A DNA stretch of 35,492 bases, taken from positions 1 to 35,492 of IMG/VR virus record IMGVR_UViG_3300033388_003543; one strand, 5' to 3'. Source of the stretch: a virus. The stretch's first letter is position 1. Each line of letters begins with the position of its first letter. The position numbers were made by a program, and so were the translations under genes. The notes below the pieces were generated by a model that made no database searches, was not told where the DNA came from, and was given only the letters and a program-made list of their open reading frames with translations. Below, piece by piece: positions 6,552-13,711 of the stretch.

Positions 6552-7670
6552 TCACCTCCTGGGGTGACTGTCACTTTCCTCATTTGCATCTCCTCCTTTA
6601 GTCAAAACGAATGCCTCCAGCAGCTTCCGCCGCAAATTATAACTGTCAGCATGACTTACATGGCCTAACCATGACTGGATGGTAGCATTGATCTTTTCAA
6701 GGTCGATCCGGCCTTCGCGGTACTTCCGTTGGAATGCTTTGAGCTTTCGCTTCATCCTCTTGATACTCGACTTCCTGACCAATCGATGCGTGGGCCAGAT
6801 GCGATATCCAAGGAAGTCAATGCCTTGGCTTATTGGCCAGATGCCGGTTTTACTATTCAGCCGCAGGTCGAGCTTATCGGCAAGGAAAGCCTCAATTTCT
6901 CGCTTAACCTGCCACAAGTGGCCCTTGTCCCCGCCCAGGATAACAAAATCGTCCATATAGCGGACGTAATAAGGCTCCTGGAGAACCTCCTTCACGAAGT
7001 GGTCCAATTGGTCCAGGTAGACATTGGCCCACAACTGAGACGTGAGGTTTCCAATCGGCAGGCCTCTCGGGCAGTCGCTACCATCACCCCCGCTATCGAT
7101 GATCTCGTCAATCAACCACAAGGTATCTGAGCAAGCTATGCGCTTCCTTATGATGGCTTTCAGGATTGAGTGGTTAATGCTCGGAAAATATTGTGACACG
7201 TCAGCCTTTAAACAATAAACTTTATCCCATTTCCGTTGAGCTACCCGGAGAAACTGAGTAACCCGATCTGCACCCGCATGAATGCCCCGGCCAACACGAC
7301 AGGCATAACTGTCGTAAATAAACCTTTCCTCAAAAATCGGTTCAATGACGTTGCACAAGGCATGCTGGACCACCCTGTCTTTGAATGGAAGTGCGGCCAC
7401 CAGGCGTTTTTTGGGGTCATTAACCCAGAAATACCGGTATCTCCCCGTTCTGAACGTCTTATAAATGAGCTCGTTCTGTATCTGAATGAGGTTGCTTTCT
7501 AAGTTAAAGGAAAATTTCAGCACCTCATCCTGGAAGCGCTTGCCCCTTCTAGCCTTCATGTAAGCCAGCTCAAGATTTTGAAAGTCGTAAATCCTTGGGT
7601 AAAGGTTCGTATATGTTTTGGCTATTTTTTCACCCCCCCTTATGAGGGCGGCAGCCCATGACGGTCGCAA
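6552..7670 (-). CDS. Diversity-generating retroelement reverse transcriptase
   Basis: The protein copies the template-repeat RNA into an adenine-mutated cDNA that replaces the variable repeat. Seen: the DGR/group II-type RT fold with NLYPRIYDFQNLELAYMKAR, KADVSQYFPSINH (catalytic Asp157), the DGR-specific GLPIGNLTSQLWANVYL in place of the usual QG..xSP/Q motif 4, RYMDDFVIL (Asp240, Asp241) and a thumb domain ending near 350. Its length is normal for the family. There is no maturase or endonuclease domain. The only standard start upstream is TTG 7668-7670, with a poor Shine-Dalgarno; relatives begin at the residue encoded by ATA 7623-7625, which has a perfect GGGGGGGTG five bases ahead. Its stop lies within the Shine-Dalgarno of the holin-like gene. 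Confidence 0.95.
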   Translation of the reverse strand: MRPSWAAALIRGGEKIAKTYTNLYPRIYDFQNLELAYMKARRGKRFQDEVLKFSFNLESNLIQIQNELIYKTFRTGRYRYFWVNDPKKRLVAALPFKDRVVQHALCNVIEPIFEERFIYDSYACRVGRGIHAGADRVTQFLRVAQRKWDKVYCLKADVSQYFPSINHSILKAIIRKRIACSDTLWLIDEIIDSGGDGSDCPRGLPIGNLTSQLWANVYLDQLDHFVKEVLQEPYYVRYMDDFVILGGDKGHLWQVKREIEAFLADKLDLRLNSKTGIWPISQGIDFLGYRIWPTHRLVRKSSIKRMKRKLKAFQRKYREGRIDLEKINATIQSWLGHVSHADSYNLRRKLLEAFVLTKGGDANEESDSHPRR

Positions 7671-7801
7671 ACCTACTGGCCATGAACTGCCTGTTTATGT
7701 TTTTTGCCGGCCGGCTTCCGGCGCGACAGGGACCTGAACTCCTTTGCCTAAAGCACTGGACGTTGTCCCAGTAGGACCCCGCCTTCTGGCACAGTTAGGC
7801 G

Positions 7802-7920
7802 AAGCGGCGCGGAAGCCGATGTTGATGTTCGCGTTCGACGGCAGATTGTTCAGGTTCAACGAGAACCCCGCCCGGGCATTCGAGCCATTGTTCCAGTTCC
7901 CACCACGGAGGGCAGCCCGC
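7802..7920 (-). repeat. DGR template repeat (TR), within a non-coding RNA region
   Basis: A 119-bp direct copy of the variable repeat at 8405-8523 (offset 603). It lies between avd and the RT gene, where DGR template RNAs are found. The coding strand contains ten AAY codons, giving a translation rich in Asn (LNLNNLPSNANINIGF). Within the repeat 97 positions carry no coding-strand adenine and all 97 are identical to the variable repeat; of 22 adenines, 14 differ. An open frame crosses the repeat but has no ribosome site, so I treat it as template RNA. The transcript probably extends from the end of avd to near 7630, including a 130-nt spacer before the RT. Confidence 0.95.
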
Positions 7921-7948
7921 ACATAGTCAGTTCAGGCCCCAAATAAGG

Positions 7949-8317
7949 TTACTTCCTAATAGACTTAAACCAACCACCGATTAGCCGCCCAATTTCCTCG
8001 AGCATACCGGCCCAAATCTCATACTTTTTGGGTGGTAGAAACCCGAGGCGTCTGGAGAGGCGAAGATAAAACATTAAGACGGCCTTCTCTATGTCCAATT
8101 CTTCCAGAGTGTTCTTTTTGTAGTAGCGCATGTTGGCCGTAATAATCAGCCGCTGGAGATTGATCATGCATCTCTTCATCTCAGCGGCAAGGGTGTGCTT
8201 TTCCGACTTGGGAAACTGTTGTAAGGCCTTATACCCGTAAAGGATCATATCCTCGCATTTCTGGGCGAGAATAAATGTTCTGTCCCTTGGCCGACCTTGG
8301 TTCTCTCTTTGTTCCAT
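7949..8317 (-). CDS. avd: Avd, accessory variability determinant of the DGR
   Basis: The 122-residue basic protein sits between the target gene and the template repeat, the standard avd position. Its sequence suits the four-helix bundle of Bordetella phage Avd and the 23S rRNA intervening-sequence protein fold: helices around ILAQKCEDMILYGYKALQQF, EKHTLAAEMKRCMINLQRLI, LDIEKAVLMFYLRLSRRLGF and IWAGMLEEIGRLIGGWFKSI. In Bordetella, a pentameric Avd binds the RT and the template RNA and is required for mutagenic cDNA synthesis. The ATG at 8317 has AAAGGA upstream. The gap to the target stop (8394) holds the DGR hairpin. High confidence from position, length and fold pattern. Confidence 0.9.
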   Translation of the reverse strand: MEQRENQGRPRDRTFILAQKCEDMILYGYKALQQFPKSEKHTLAAEMKRCMINLQRLIITANMRYYKKNTLEELDIEKAVLMFYLRLSRRLGFLPPKKYEIWAGMLEEIGRLIGGWFKSIRK

Positions 8318-8344
8318 ATGCTAACAAAGTCCTTTCAGAGCTGA

Positions 8345-8364
8345 GGCCTCGCTATCGCGAGGCC
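8345..8364 (-). promoter_or_regulatory. DGR target-recognition hairpin/cruciform downstream of the variable repeat
   Basis: A perfect inverted repeat: 8-bp arms GGCCTCGC / GCGAGGCC with the loop GATA on the coding strand. Four more pairs (CTGA/TCAG) can form after a one-base bulge. It lies 40 nt past the 3' end of the variable repeat and 29 nt past the target stop codon. In Bordetella phage and related DGRs a hairpin of 7-10 bp with a GRNA tetraloop downstream of the variable repeat promotes efficient retrohoming; GATA fits GRNA. No U-tract follows, so it is not a normal terminator. Confidence 0.82.
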
Positions 8365-8393
8365 ATCAGATTTTCAGTAATCAGATTTCAGAT

Positions 8394-9941
8394 TTACAGA
8401 GACAAAGCGGCGCGGAAGCCGATGCTGATGCCCGCGTGCGACGGCAGACCGCCCAGGCTCAACGAGAACCCCGCCCGGGCACGCGAGCCATGGGGCCAGT
8501 TCCCACCACGGAGGGCAGCCCGCTGTTTGTAGTTACGTAGCCAGAAACCGTCTTTCCATTCTTCACTGCCGCCAGAGGAAACAGAAGCGGGGAGCGCCAA
8601 TGCCTGCAACTCGGCCTCGGTTCTCATGGTTAGGAATTTCCCATATTGATAAGCACCATAATCACCAGTAGCCGTTGGGTTGCTATTAGACATTTGTGGT
8701 GAAATCCGTGCAATGCCCACACCCTGGGCATGGGCGGCTACAGTAGAGCTATTAGCGCCGCGGCTTACAGTGATACTGTTGCCTTCAACTGCTGTGACGG
8801 TTAATTGCTCGGTTTCACATTGGAGCACATCGCCCACGGCTGGTCCAGTACAGCCAGGTCCATTAACCAGATCCGATATAGTGAATGTGGCTGGGTCTGT
8901 TGTATTATCCAGCCCAGTATCAGCGATTTTGGCCGTCCAGCCACCAGGTATCACGCAGTAATCAGTAAGTTGCTGGACAGGTGTATTGTTGGGGTGTGCA
9001 CCAGCGGTTGTGCCGTTGACGCCCCGCTGACAGTTAGTTAAGGTGACGGTGCCATCACCGTTGTCCACCAGCGACCCATATGTGATATATTCAGCGGGGT
9101 AGGTAGTGGTACCATCGGTACTTTCCTCAATATAAACAAGCCCATTGCTATCCGGCCAATACTCCAGGTCATCTACACTGCCGAGAACGATGGCTGTATC
9201 AGCGGCAGTAATGCCATCAGCATCCGCGATGACCGCGCTCTTAACTGCCTGGTACCTCCCGCAGTCGATCAGGAAGTCTACCCATTCCCAAAGACCGATT
9301 AGGTCAAAAATGCCGTTAGCCATCCCGTTATGGCTCCAGGAGATAGGGCCAGTTCCGGTTAAAACGCGGGAATGTGTTTTATTGTAACTGGCTGTATAAC
9401 TGGCCACCACCGGATCGGCAATACCGTAATACTCCCACGAGTCGGGATCTCGGTAATCCCGGCCCCAGTTATTGTTTCCACGCAGGTCATGACCAAACAG
9501 TTTAACCAGGAAGGCAATGGTAGCCCATTCCTTCATCGTTACCAAGTGGCAGGAACGGCCATTGATTTTCCGGTTCGCACAGGCGATTTTAGCGTTATCC
9601 CAGTTTATATCAGTCCAAGGAACAACCCCTTGCTGAGATACGGCCGCTACTTGACCCGGGCTGTTTGCTGAAGTGCTGCCCCTGCTGGTATTGGTTGCAT
9701 CTGGTTGACTGCAGGGGTATTTGTCAATTAAGAAACCGCCCAGTTTAAGGTCCTGAGATGGAAATGCCCCATTATCCCATAGTCCCGCAGGGATGCGGAA
9801 TTTCGGAACATAAATCATTTTGGAAACGACTGTAGCGCCAGTACCGTCAGCCATGGAATTGTGGACGACGTCCACCTCACGAGTGCCCGCGTTAATCCTG
9901 TCTCTGAGTGCAGCCAGAGATAATTTGCTCACGTTTGCCAT
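8394..9941 (-). CDS. DGR target: C-type-lectin/FGE-sulfatase-fold tail-tip protein with variable C terminus
   Basis: The 515-residue protein is probably the receptor-binding protein of the tail. The N-terminal 45 residues likely anchor it to the tail. A formylglycine-generating-enzyme-like C-type lectin fold runs from about 50 (KLGGFLIDKYPCSQPDATN, VTMKEWATIAFLV, GRDYRDPDSWEYYG, NGIFDLIGLWEWVDF) to the C terminus (ALRGGNW...GFRAA). Residues about 235-415 are an insertion with two similar units, each ending in RG.N..T.A.H....V (306-322 and 394-408). The variable repeat is the last 43 residues, with nine changed sites in the lectin binding surface. The ATG at 9941 immediately follows the previous stop and has GGAGGTGG. 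It lies just after the tail-fibre genes and before avd. Confidence 0.93.
   Translation of the reverse strand: MANVSKLSLAALRDRINAGTREVDVVHNSMADGTGATVVSKMIYVPKFRIPAGLWDNGAFPSQDLKLGGFLIDKYPCSQPDATNTSRGSTSANSPGQVAAVSQQGVVPWTDINWDNAKIACANRKINGRSCHLVTMKEWATIAFLVKLFGHDLRGNNNWGRDYRDPDSWEYYGIADPVVASYTASYNKTHSRVLTGTGPISWSHNGMANGIFDLIGLWEWVDFLIDCGRYQAVKSAVIADADGITAADTAIVLGSVDDLEYWPDSNGLVYIEESTDGTTTYPAEYITYGSLVDNGDGTVTLTNCQRGVNGTTAGAHPNNTPVQQLTDYCVIPGGWTAKIADTGLDNTTDPATFTISDLVNGPGCTGPAVGDVLQCETEQLTVTAVEGNSITVSRGANSSTVAAHAQGVGIARISPQMSNSNPTATGDYGAYQYGKFLTMRTEAELQALALPASVSSGGSEEWKDGFWLRNYKQRAALRGGNWPHGSRARAGFSLSLGGLPSHAGISIGFRAALSL
8405..8523 (-). repeat. DGR variable repeat (VR) at the 3' end of the target gene
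   Basis: A 119-bp copy of the template repeat encoding target residues 473-513. There are fourteen differences from the template, all at template adenines: nine A to G and five A to C. They change nine of ten Asn codons, giving P483, H484, R487, S495, G497, G498, H502, G504 and S506. The GC-rich 3' end, coding GGCTTCCGCGCCGCTT, is adenine-free and identical in both copies, as expected of the site where mutagenic homing initiates. Confidence 0.95.
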
Positions 9942-10316
9942 CTATTCCACCTCCGGTAGAGGAAATACTGTAATATCGATGTTATTAAGGTCCAGCGGTT
10001 GCTCCACAATCATGGTCACCGGCTGACCTTGCTCGTCTACCATACCCGTTTCCTGCTGGTCAAACTGTCGCTCTGGCAAGACGCACTCGGCCAAAAGCCA
10101 ATAGTGGTCGCGGAAAGGGTCGGTCGATAAACTGCCGTCTTTGTCTAGGTATATCCTGGCCGGTCCGCCCTGGAATTGGGTCAGGTCAATTTTGCCCCCG
10201 GTACAGTTTCCTTCCGGGAACGAGAATGGGGATATCACCAAGCATGCAGGATTGGCCCTGTCAATGCTAATAACGCCGTTCGGTTTTTCCGGGTTTTGCT
10301 GAATAATAGCCATCAT
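9942..10316 (-). CDS. Tail-fibre-region protein of unknown function upstream of the DGR target
   Basis: The product of about 124 residues is not assigned to a family. It is Pro- and Asp-rich and has no membrane segment; motifs include GVISIDRANPACLVISPFSF and DLNNIDITVFPLPEVE. Two adjacent ATGs (10316 and 10313) follow AGGAGGTG; either could be used. The stop TAG abuts the ATG of the variable target protein, so the two are translated together. A gene in this place is likely a small structural or chaperone partner of the target (for example an adaptor between the baseplate and the lectin-fold protein), but nothing in the sequence proves this. Confidence 0.7.
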   Translation of the reverse strand: MMAIIQQNPEKPNGVISIDRANPACLVISPFSFPEGNCTGGKIDLTQFQGGPARIYLDKDGSLSTDPFRDHYWLLAECVLPERQFDQQETGMVDEQGQPVTMIVEQPLDLNNIDITVFPLPEVE

Positions 10317-10328
10317 TAACACCTCCTG

Positions 10329-10694
10329 TTAGCTGGCCATCTGCCAACGGAACAACCCTGTGAAGCCTCCCGTGTTGTAAACCGTGAAGGCATTGGCCGC
10401 TTTAGATATAAAGACATCTCCAAGGTCACCACCGGTATCGGTCAACGGAACAATGTTCACCATATAATTTGTGTTCCCAAGATTGTGGGTGATAGTTACT
10501 CCGTTGGTAGAAGCAAAATTGGCCTCACCTTGGGACGTCTGAATTTGAATGCTGTCAATTTGCTGCTTCAGATAGACGTCATTATTGATCAGGTCCTGGT
10601 GGATAGGGTCCCATGTTTCCGGAGCCGCCGGGTCAGTAGGTTCTAACTTTCGCACGTTGTTTTTGAAAGCAGGAGTACCAGTCAGAACTGCCAT
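10329..10694 (-). CDS. Small tail fibre/structural protein
   Basis: The 121-residue product starts MAVLTGTPAFKNNVRKLEPT and has a linker region (NNDVYLKQQIDSIQIQ) that may trimerise as a short coiled coil. A beta-rich C-terminal half follows (VTITHNLGNTNYMVNIVPLT, FTVYNTGGFTGLFRWQMAS). The second half resembles short tail-fibre tip modules of the type with HNLG...Y.V...P. It begins 13 nt after the tail-collar fibre gene with a good AGGAGGT. It is probably part of the host-contact apparatus together with its neighbours. Family assignment is tentative. Confidence 0.7.
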   Translation of the reverse strand: MAVLTGTPAFKNNVRKLEPTDPAAPETWDPIHQDLINNDVYLKQQIDSIQIQTSQGEANFASTNGVTITHNLGNTNYMVNIVPLTDTGGDLGDVFISKAANAFTVYNTGGFTGLFRWQMAS

Positions 10695-10707
10695 AAGCTA
10701 TACCTCC

Positions 10708-11073
10708 TTAAAATTCTTCATCCCAATCGAACCCGACGGTTTCGCCAGGCTCGATGGTTTTAGTGCCGAATGTCTGGATGGCTACAGCCTTGCCGGTTTC
10801 ATCAAGCAATGCTGCTTCATTAATTCCTGCGCCACCTATCTCATCACCGGTAAGGTCCACATGGTAACGAACCGTGGTGGACGTCGGATACGAATGGCTG
10901 GCCACGGGCTTTCTAATAATCTCCGATGTTAACGCAGTAGCATTTGGATTGGGTGTCACCCCGGAACCACCCCCAACGCCAAAGGCAATATGCGTTATCT
11001 TTGGCAATGGAGCGTCACCGGCGTGGGCCTTTGCCATGGCCTCTCGACCGTATACTGTGGTTACAACATTCAA
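10708..11073 (-). CDS. Tail-collar fibre N-terminal-like protein
   Basis: The product begins MNVVTTVYGREAMAKAHAG then PLPKITHIAFGVGG, closely matching the start of phage tail-collar fibre proteins (DUF3751 family, PF12571) that attach fibres to the baseplate. It is about 121 residues long, so it has the attachment domain and little or no fibre shaft; longer fibres usually continue for several hundred residues. The TTG at 11071-11073 is the chosen start: GGGGGTT lies at proper spacing, and the TTGA overlap with the upstream stop gives coupling. A longer version from an ATG at 11112 would overlap its neighbour by 43 nt. The missing shaft suggests that fibre functions are split among this gene, the following small genes and the variable lectin. 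Confidence 0.82.
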   Translation of the reverse strand: MNVVTTVYGREAMAKAHAGDAPLPKITHIAFGVGGGSGVTPNPNATALTSEIIRKPVASHSYPTSTTVRYHVDLTGDEIGGAGINEAALLDETGKAVAIQTFGTKTIEPGETVGFDWDEEF

Positions 11074-12149
11074 CTTGCCAACCCCCTTTCTACTACCATC
11101 CCATCGCGCCATTTGACCCAGGCTGTGCGGTGGACCACTACGGTTTTGCCCAGGAGCCAGGTCCCGTTGATTTGCCTGTGCTCGGTTTCAAGAGGTACGT
11201 GGCCATACCCAGCGAGGAAATGGCGCGGCGTTATAGTAACTTTACCATCTAGGAAACGGGCAAAATTAAGAGACCAGTTTGCGTTTAGAAGCCGGCCTCC
11301 GTCAAGATATCCCTCGTATCCGATTGTAGCTGCACCATCCAAAAACCACCTGGTGTCCTGGATCTGGCAGTCAAGGTTGAATCGCCCATCTAATCTGTAG
11401 CGGGTATCCAAGTAATCCGGAGACACGCCCAAAGCTCTGGACTCACCCATTCTTTGAGACGCCTGGAAGTTATACCACATTGCATGCTCGACTTGACCAT
11501 TTGCCAAAGGCCATCCTGACAGGCCCGGGATTGGCGCAAGGGTAACTGCACTGTTTAACCTGAAATCGCCGTTTATATTCCGGCAATACCTGTCCAATCT
11601 TCGTATGCTGGACGGCATACCGGACCTAACCGGCGTGTACCAGGTTACCCTGCGATCATGGGCAACTAAAAACTGCGACAGAATGGCGAGTATTAGGCTG
11701 AACGCCAGGTGCGCTGGCCGCGCCTCCTCGATGGCCGCCAGAATTCCGGGCACATTGGCCTCCGCTTCAGCCGCTAAGATAGCTACAAACCGATATTCGC
11801 TCTGGTATTCCACCAAATCGACCCGGCCTGACTTTACAAAGGATTTGATTACGTTGAGTATGTCGTAGTGCCTGGCGGAAGGGAAGCTTCGCAGCTTTGC
11901 TAGTACCCGAGCCCGTCTAGTCTCCAGGGGCTCCTGTTCATTGGTCGGGAGACCGCACATTTCTTCCCAGTATCGAAGGCCCCAGGTGGCTGTCGAGGCC
12001 GAGAACTGGGCCTCAATATCGTTCATGATGGAATCCAGGTTATCCAGCTCAATACCTTTGGCCTCTATGTGAGCCTGAAAAACCCGGCTGGTCTGATAAT
12101 ACCTGGGCGAATTCTCCATCATTTCTTTGCCGTGGATAGAAGTGATCAC
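11070..12149 (-). CDS. YmfQ/XkdU-like (DUF2313) tail protein with C-terminal LDG repeats
   Basis: The 359-residue protein follows the baseplate J gene, as XkdU follows XkdT in PBSX. The first 155 residues match YmfQ-like proteins (DUF2313): SIMNDIEAQFSASTATWGLR, YWEEMCGLPTN, ETRRARVLAKLRS. The rest, from about 165, is an extension with RTW/LDG repeats (TRYRLDGRFNLD, TRWFLDGAATIG, GYLDGGRLL, ARFLDGKVTI), which look like short beta-strand repeats and could form an extended tail-tip element. The GTG start at 12149 overlaps the previous stop by GTGA, preceded by GGGGTGGTG. YmfQ proteins are baseplate components that connect to the tail fibres; the repeat extension here is not part of the usual family length (about 190-200 residues). 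Confidence 0.82.
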   Translation of the reverse strand: MITSIHGKEMMENSPRYYQTSRVFQAHIEAKGIELDNLDSIMNDIEAQFSASTATWGLRYWEEMCGLPTNEQEPLETRRARVLAKLRSFPSARHYDILNVIKSFVKSGRVDLVEYQSEYRFVAILAAEAEANVPGILAAIEEARPAHLAFSLILAILSQFLVAHDRRVTWYTPVRSGMPSSIRRLDRYCRNINGDFRLNSAVTLAPIPGLSGWPLANGQVEHAMWYNFQASQRMGESRALGVSPDYLDTRYRLDGRFNLDCQIQDTRWFLDGAATIGYEGYLDGGRLLNANWSLNFARFLDGKVTITPRHFLAGYGHVPLETEHRQINGTWLLGKTVVVHRTAWVKWRDGMVVERGLAS

Positions 12150-13258
12150 GTCAAGTTCACCACCCCTTTAACCGCTTTGGCATCTTCGGCTATCGCTACA
12201 TTGCCTGTCCCGCCATTCACTAACAGGCCGGAGTAGTCAGCCACGCCTGGAGTATCAAAGATGGCGTTGGCGATGGCTGCATAGCGCACATCTTCGCCAA
12301 TTTTCAAGCCCGTGATTAGGGCATCTATGGCCTTCTCCACGTTAGCCCGGACGGTTGCCGGGTCGTATCCTGCAGCATAAGAGAGGGTGGCGCTAATGTC
12401 TATGGTCACCGTCGTCGGTGCTGTCACCGTCACGCTTGCCCCTATGGGTGCTCGGCCCTCGCCAGTCCCGGGAGCTGGGGAAATGTATTCCTGCACTTGC
12501 TGGATCAGAGCCTGGCTTGCTGGTGCCCCAGTGCTGTCCACAATTACCACCTTCACGGTACCAGGACCATCCCAAAGTGGAATGCAGATGGCGTCGCCAA
12601 CCCCGGGCACTTCTTTGGCCCAGCGGATATAGTCATTCTTGTTGCCGGTATCCGGCGGCCGCTGGACCTGTTCAAGGTAGCGAGCGATTAAAGCCTCGTC
12701 GCTTTCTTCTGGCGTTCCGCCACTGGTGGGTGCCGGGTTTGTTACAGCGCTAACGCCAGTAATGGGCACCATGAGTTGGTTAATCGCGCCTGCAGGAACG
12801 TTTCCTTCCGGTCCTGGCTCGACTGCCTCGATATCCACCAGCGCCGTGCCATCGGCCCCGATGGTGGCCTGAGCTGTTGATACAAACTCGATGGCTGCCG
12901 TGCCCGTAGACAGGTCAGCGGTGGTCGAAAACACGGTGCCTGCTGGTATGACTGTGGCCGGCGTGCCCGTAACTTGCACCTGGCCCGTTGCTTTGACCGC
13001 CGGTCTTCTTGTTAACCCACGGTCGGCAACACGGGCATCCACATACTCACCGTAACTAAACTGGATGAATGCCCGCTTTAGGATCTCCCTGGCCTCCATC
13101 TTCATCTGGACAATCTCTGCCGCGACCGGCGCCAAGGCGTCCCAAAGGTAAGACCCCTCAGACACGTCGAGATCTGAAGGCAAGCGCGCAATCATCCTAG
13201 CCATAATCTGTTCTTCGGTTTCATCTTGCAAAAAATCGGGTAGCACAATATCAGCCAA
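12146..13258 (-). CDS. Baseplate J-like protein (XkdT type)
   Basis: The 370-residue protein shows the baseplate J pattern: an N-terminal EEQIMARMIARLPSDLDVSE and GSYLWDALAPVAAEI, a beta-rich middle (GTPATVIPAGTVFSTTADLS; EPGPEGNVPAGAINQLMVPI) and the conserved PESDEALIARYLEQVQRPPDT...NDYIRWAKEVPGVG. The length fits XkdT. These proteins form the wedge of the contractile baseplate and trigger sheath contraction. It is flanked by the XkdS-like gene upstream (stop and start adjacent) and the YmfQ-like gene downstream (4-nt overlap). Confidence 0.93.
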   Translation of the reverse strand: MADIVLPDFLQDETEEQIMARMIARLPSDLDVSEGSYLWDALAPVAAEIVQMKMEAREILKRAFIQFSYGEYVDARVADRGLTRRPAVKATGQVQVTGTPATVIPAGTVFSTTADLSTGTAAIEFVSTAQATIGADGTALVDIEAVEPGPEGNVPAGAINQLMVPITGVSAVTNPAPTSGGTPEESDEALIARYLEQVQRPPDTGNKNDYIRWAKEVPGVGDAICIPLWDGPGTVKVVIVDSTGAPASQALIQQVQEYISPAPGTGEGRAPIGASVTVTAPTTVTIDISATLSYAAGYDPATVRANVEKAIDALITGLKIGEDVRYAAIANAIFDTPGVADYSGLLVNGGTGNVAIAEDAKAVKGVVNLT

Positions 13259-13711
13259 TTAGCTCACCCCCTGCACTTGGCCGGAGACTTGCACCTGCTC
13301 ACCTTGGGCAGTCGTAACCGTGCAGGTGAAATAAACCGCGTCCTCCCGCCAATTGAAAGTAAAATCCCCTACGGAGGCCGTGCGCGGGTCGACCATAAGC
13401 GCCTCGGTAACCATCCGCTTAATCTCGCTTTCGTTCCCGGCCCTGGTAAGGTTGCGACGCAAAAGGTCCTCAAACTCCTGCCCGTAATTGCGGGAGTAGA
13501 TCACATGCCGGTACCTCGGAGTTAGCATGGTTTTGTGCGCCCATTGCCGGTAAGCCTCGACTCCGTCCGCTTCTACCACCTTGCCGGTGGGGGAGAGTAC
13601 AAAATCTCCCTTCTCAAAATCGAAGACCCAGCTTTTGCCGAACTTCACTTGGCTTGCCTGGGTCTCCTCCATGGCGACCTGCGCTTCTTCGGTTGGAAAC
13701 AGATTAGGCAT
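13259..13711 (-). CDS. Baseplate wedge protein, XkdS/DUF2634 family (gp25-like)
   Basis: The 150-residue protein has features of DUF2634/XkdS: KFGKSWVFDFEKGDFVLSPT, a conserved KTMLTPRYRHVIYSRNYGQE segment and FTNWRED-like C-terminal strands, followed by an unmistakable place between XkdR- and XkdT-like genes. It is a structural relative of T4 gp25, which links the sheath to the baseplate. The start overlaps the XkdR-like gene by 8 nt. The stop TAG abuts the next ATG. No unusual features. Confidence 0.9.
   Translation of the reverse strand: MPNLFPTEEAQVAMEETQASQVKFGKSWVFDFEKGDFVLSPTGKVVEADGVEAYRQWAHKTMLTPRYRHVIYSRNYGQEFEDLLRRNLTRAGNESEIKRMVTEALMVDPRTASVGDFTFNWREDAVYFTCTVTTAQGEQVQVSGQVQGVS

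Noticed and set aside
6553-6610. A 16-codon frame with a good Shine-Dalgarno overlapping the RT 3' end (MRKVTVTPGGDVYAGS)
   Set aside because: Too short and without recognisable homologue pattern; it could equally be chance in a GC-rich overlap.
7695-7922. Open frame of 75 codons covering the template repeat (Asn-rich peptide)
   Set aside because: It starts at a GTG with no ribosome site, matches the target only because the repeat is its copy, and lies where DGRs carry non-coding template RNA.
8275-8532. Plus-strand 85-codon frame over the variable repeat
   Set aside because: Antisense of the target and avd genes; no start signal.
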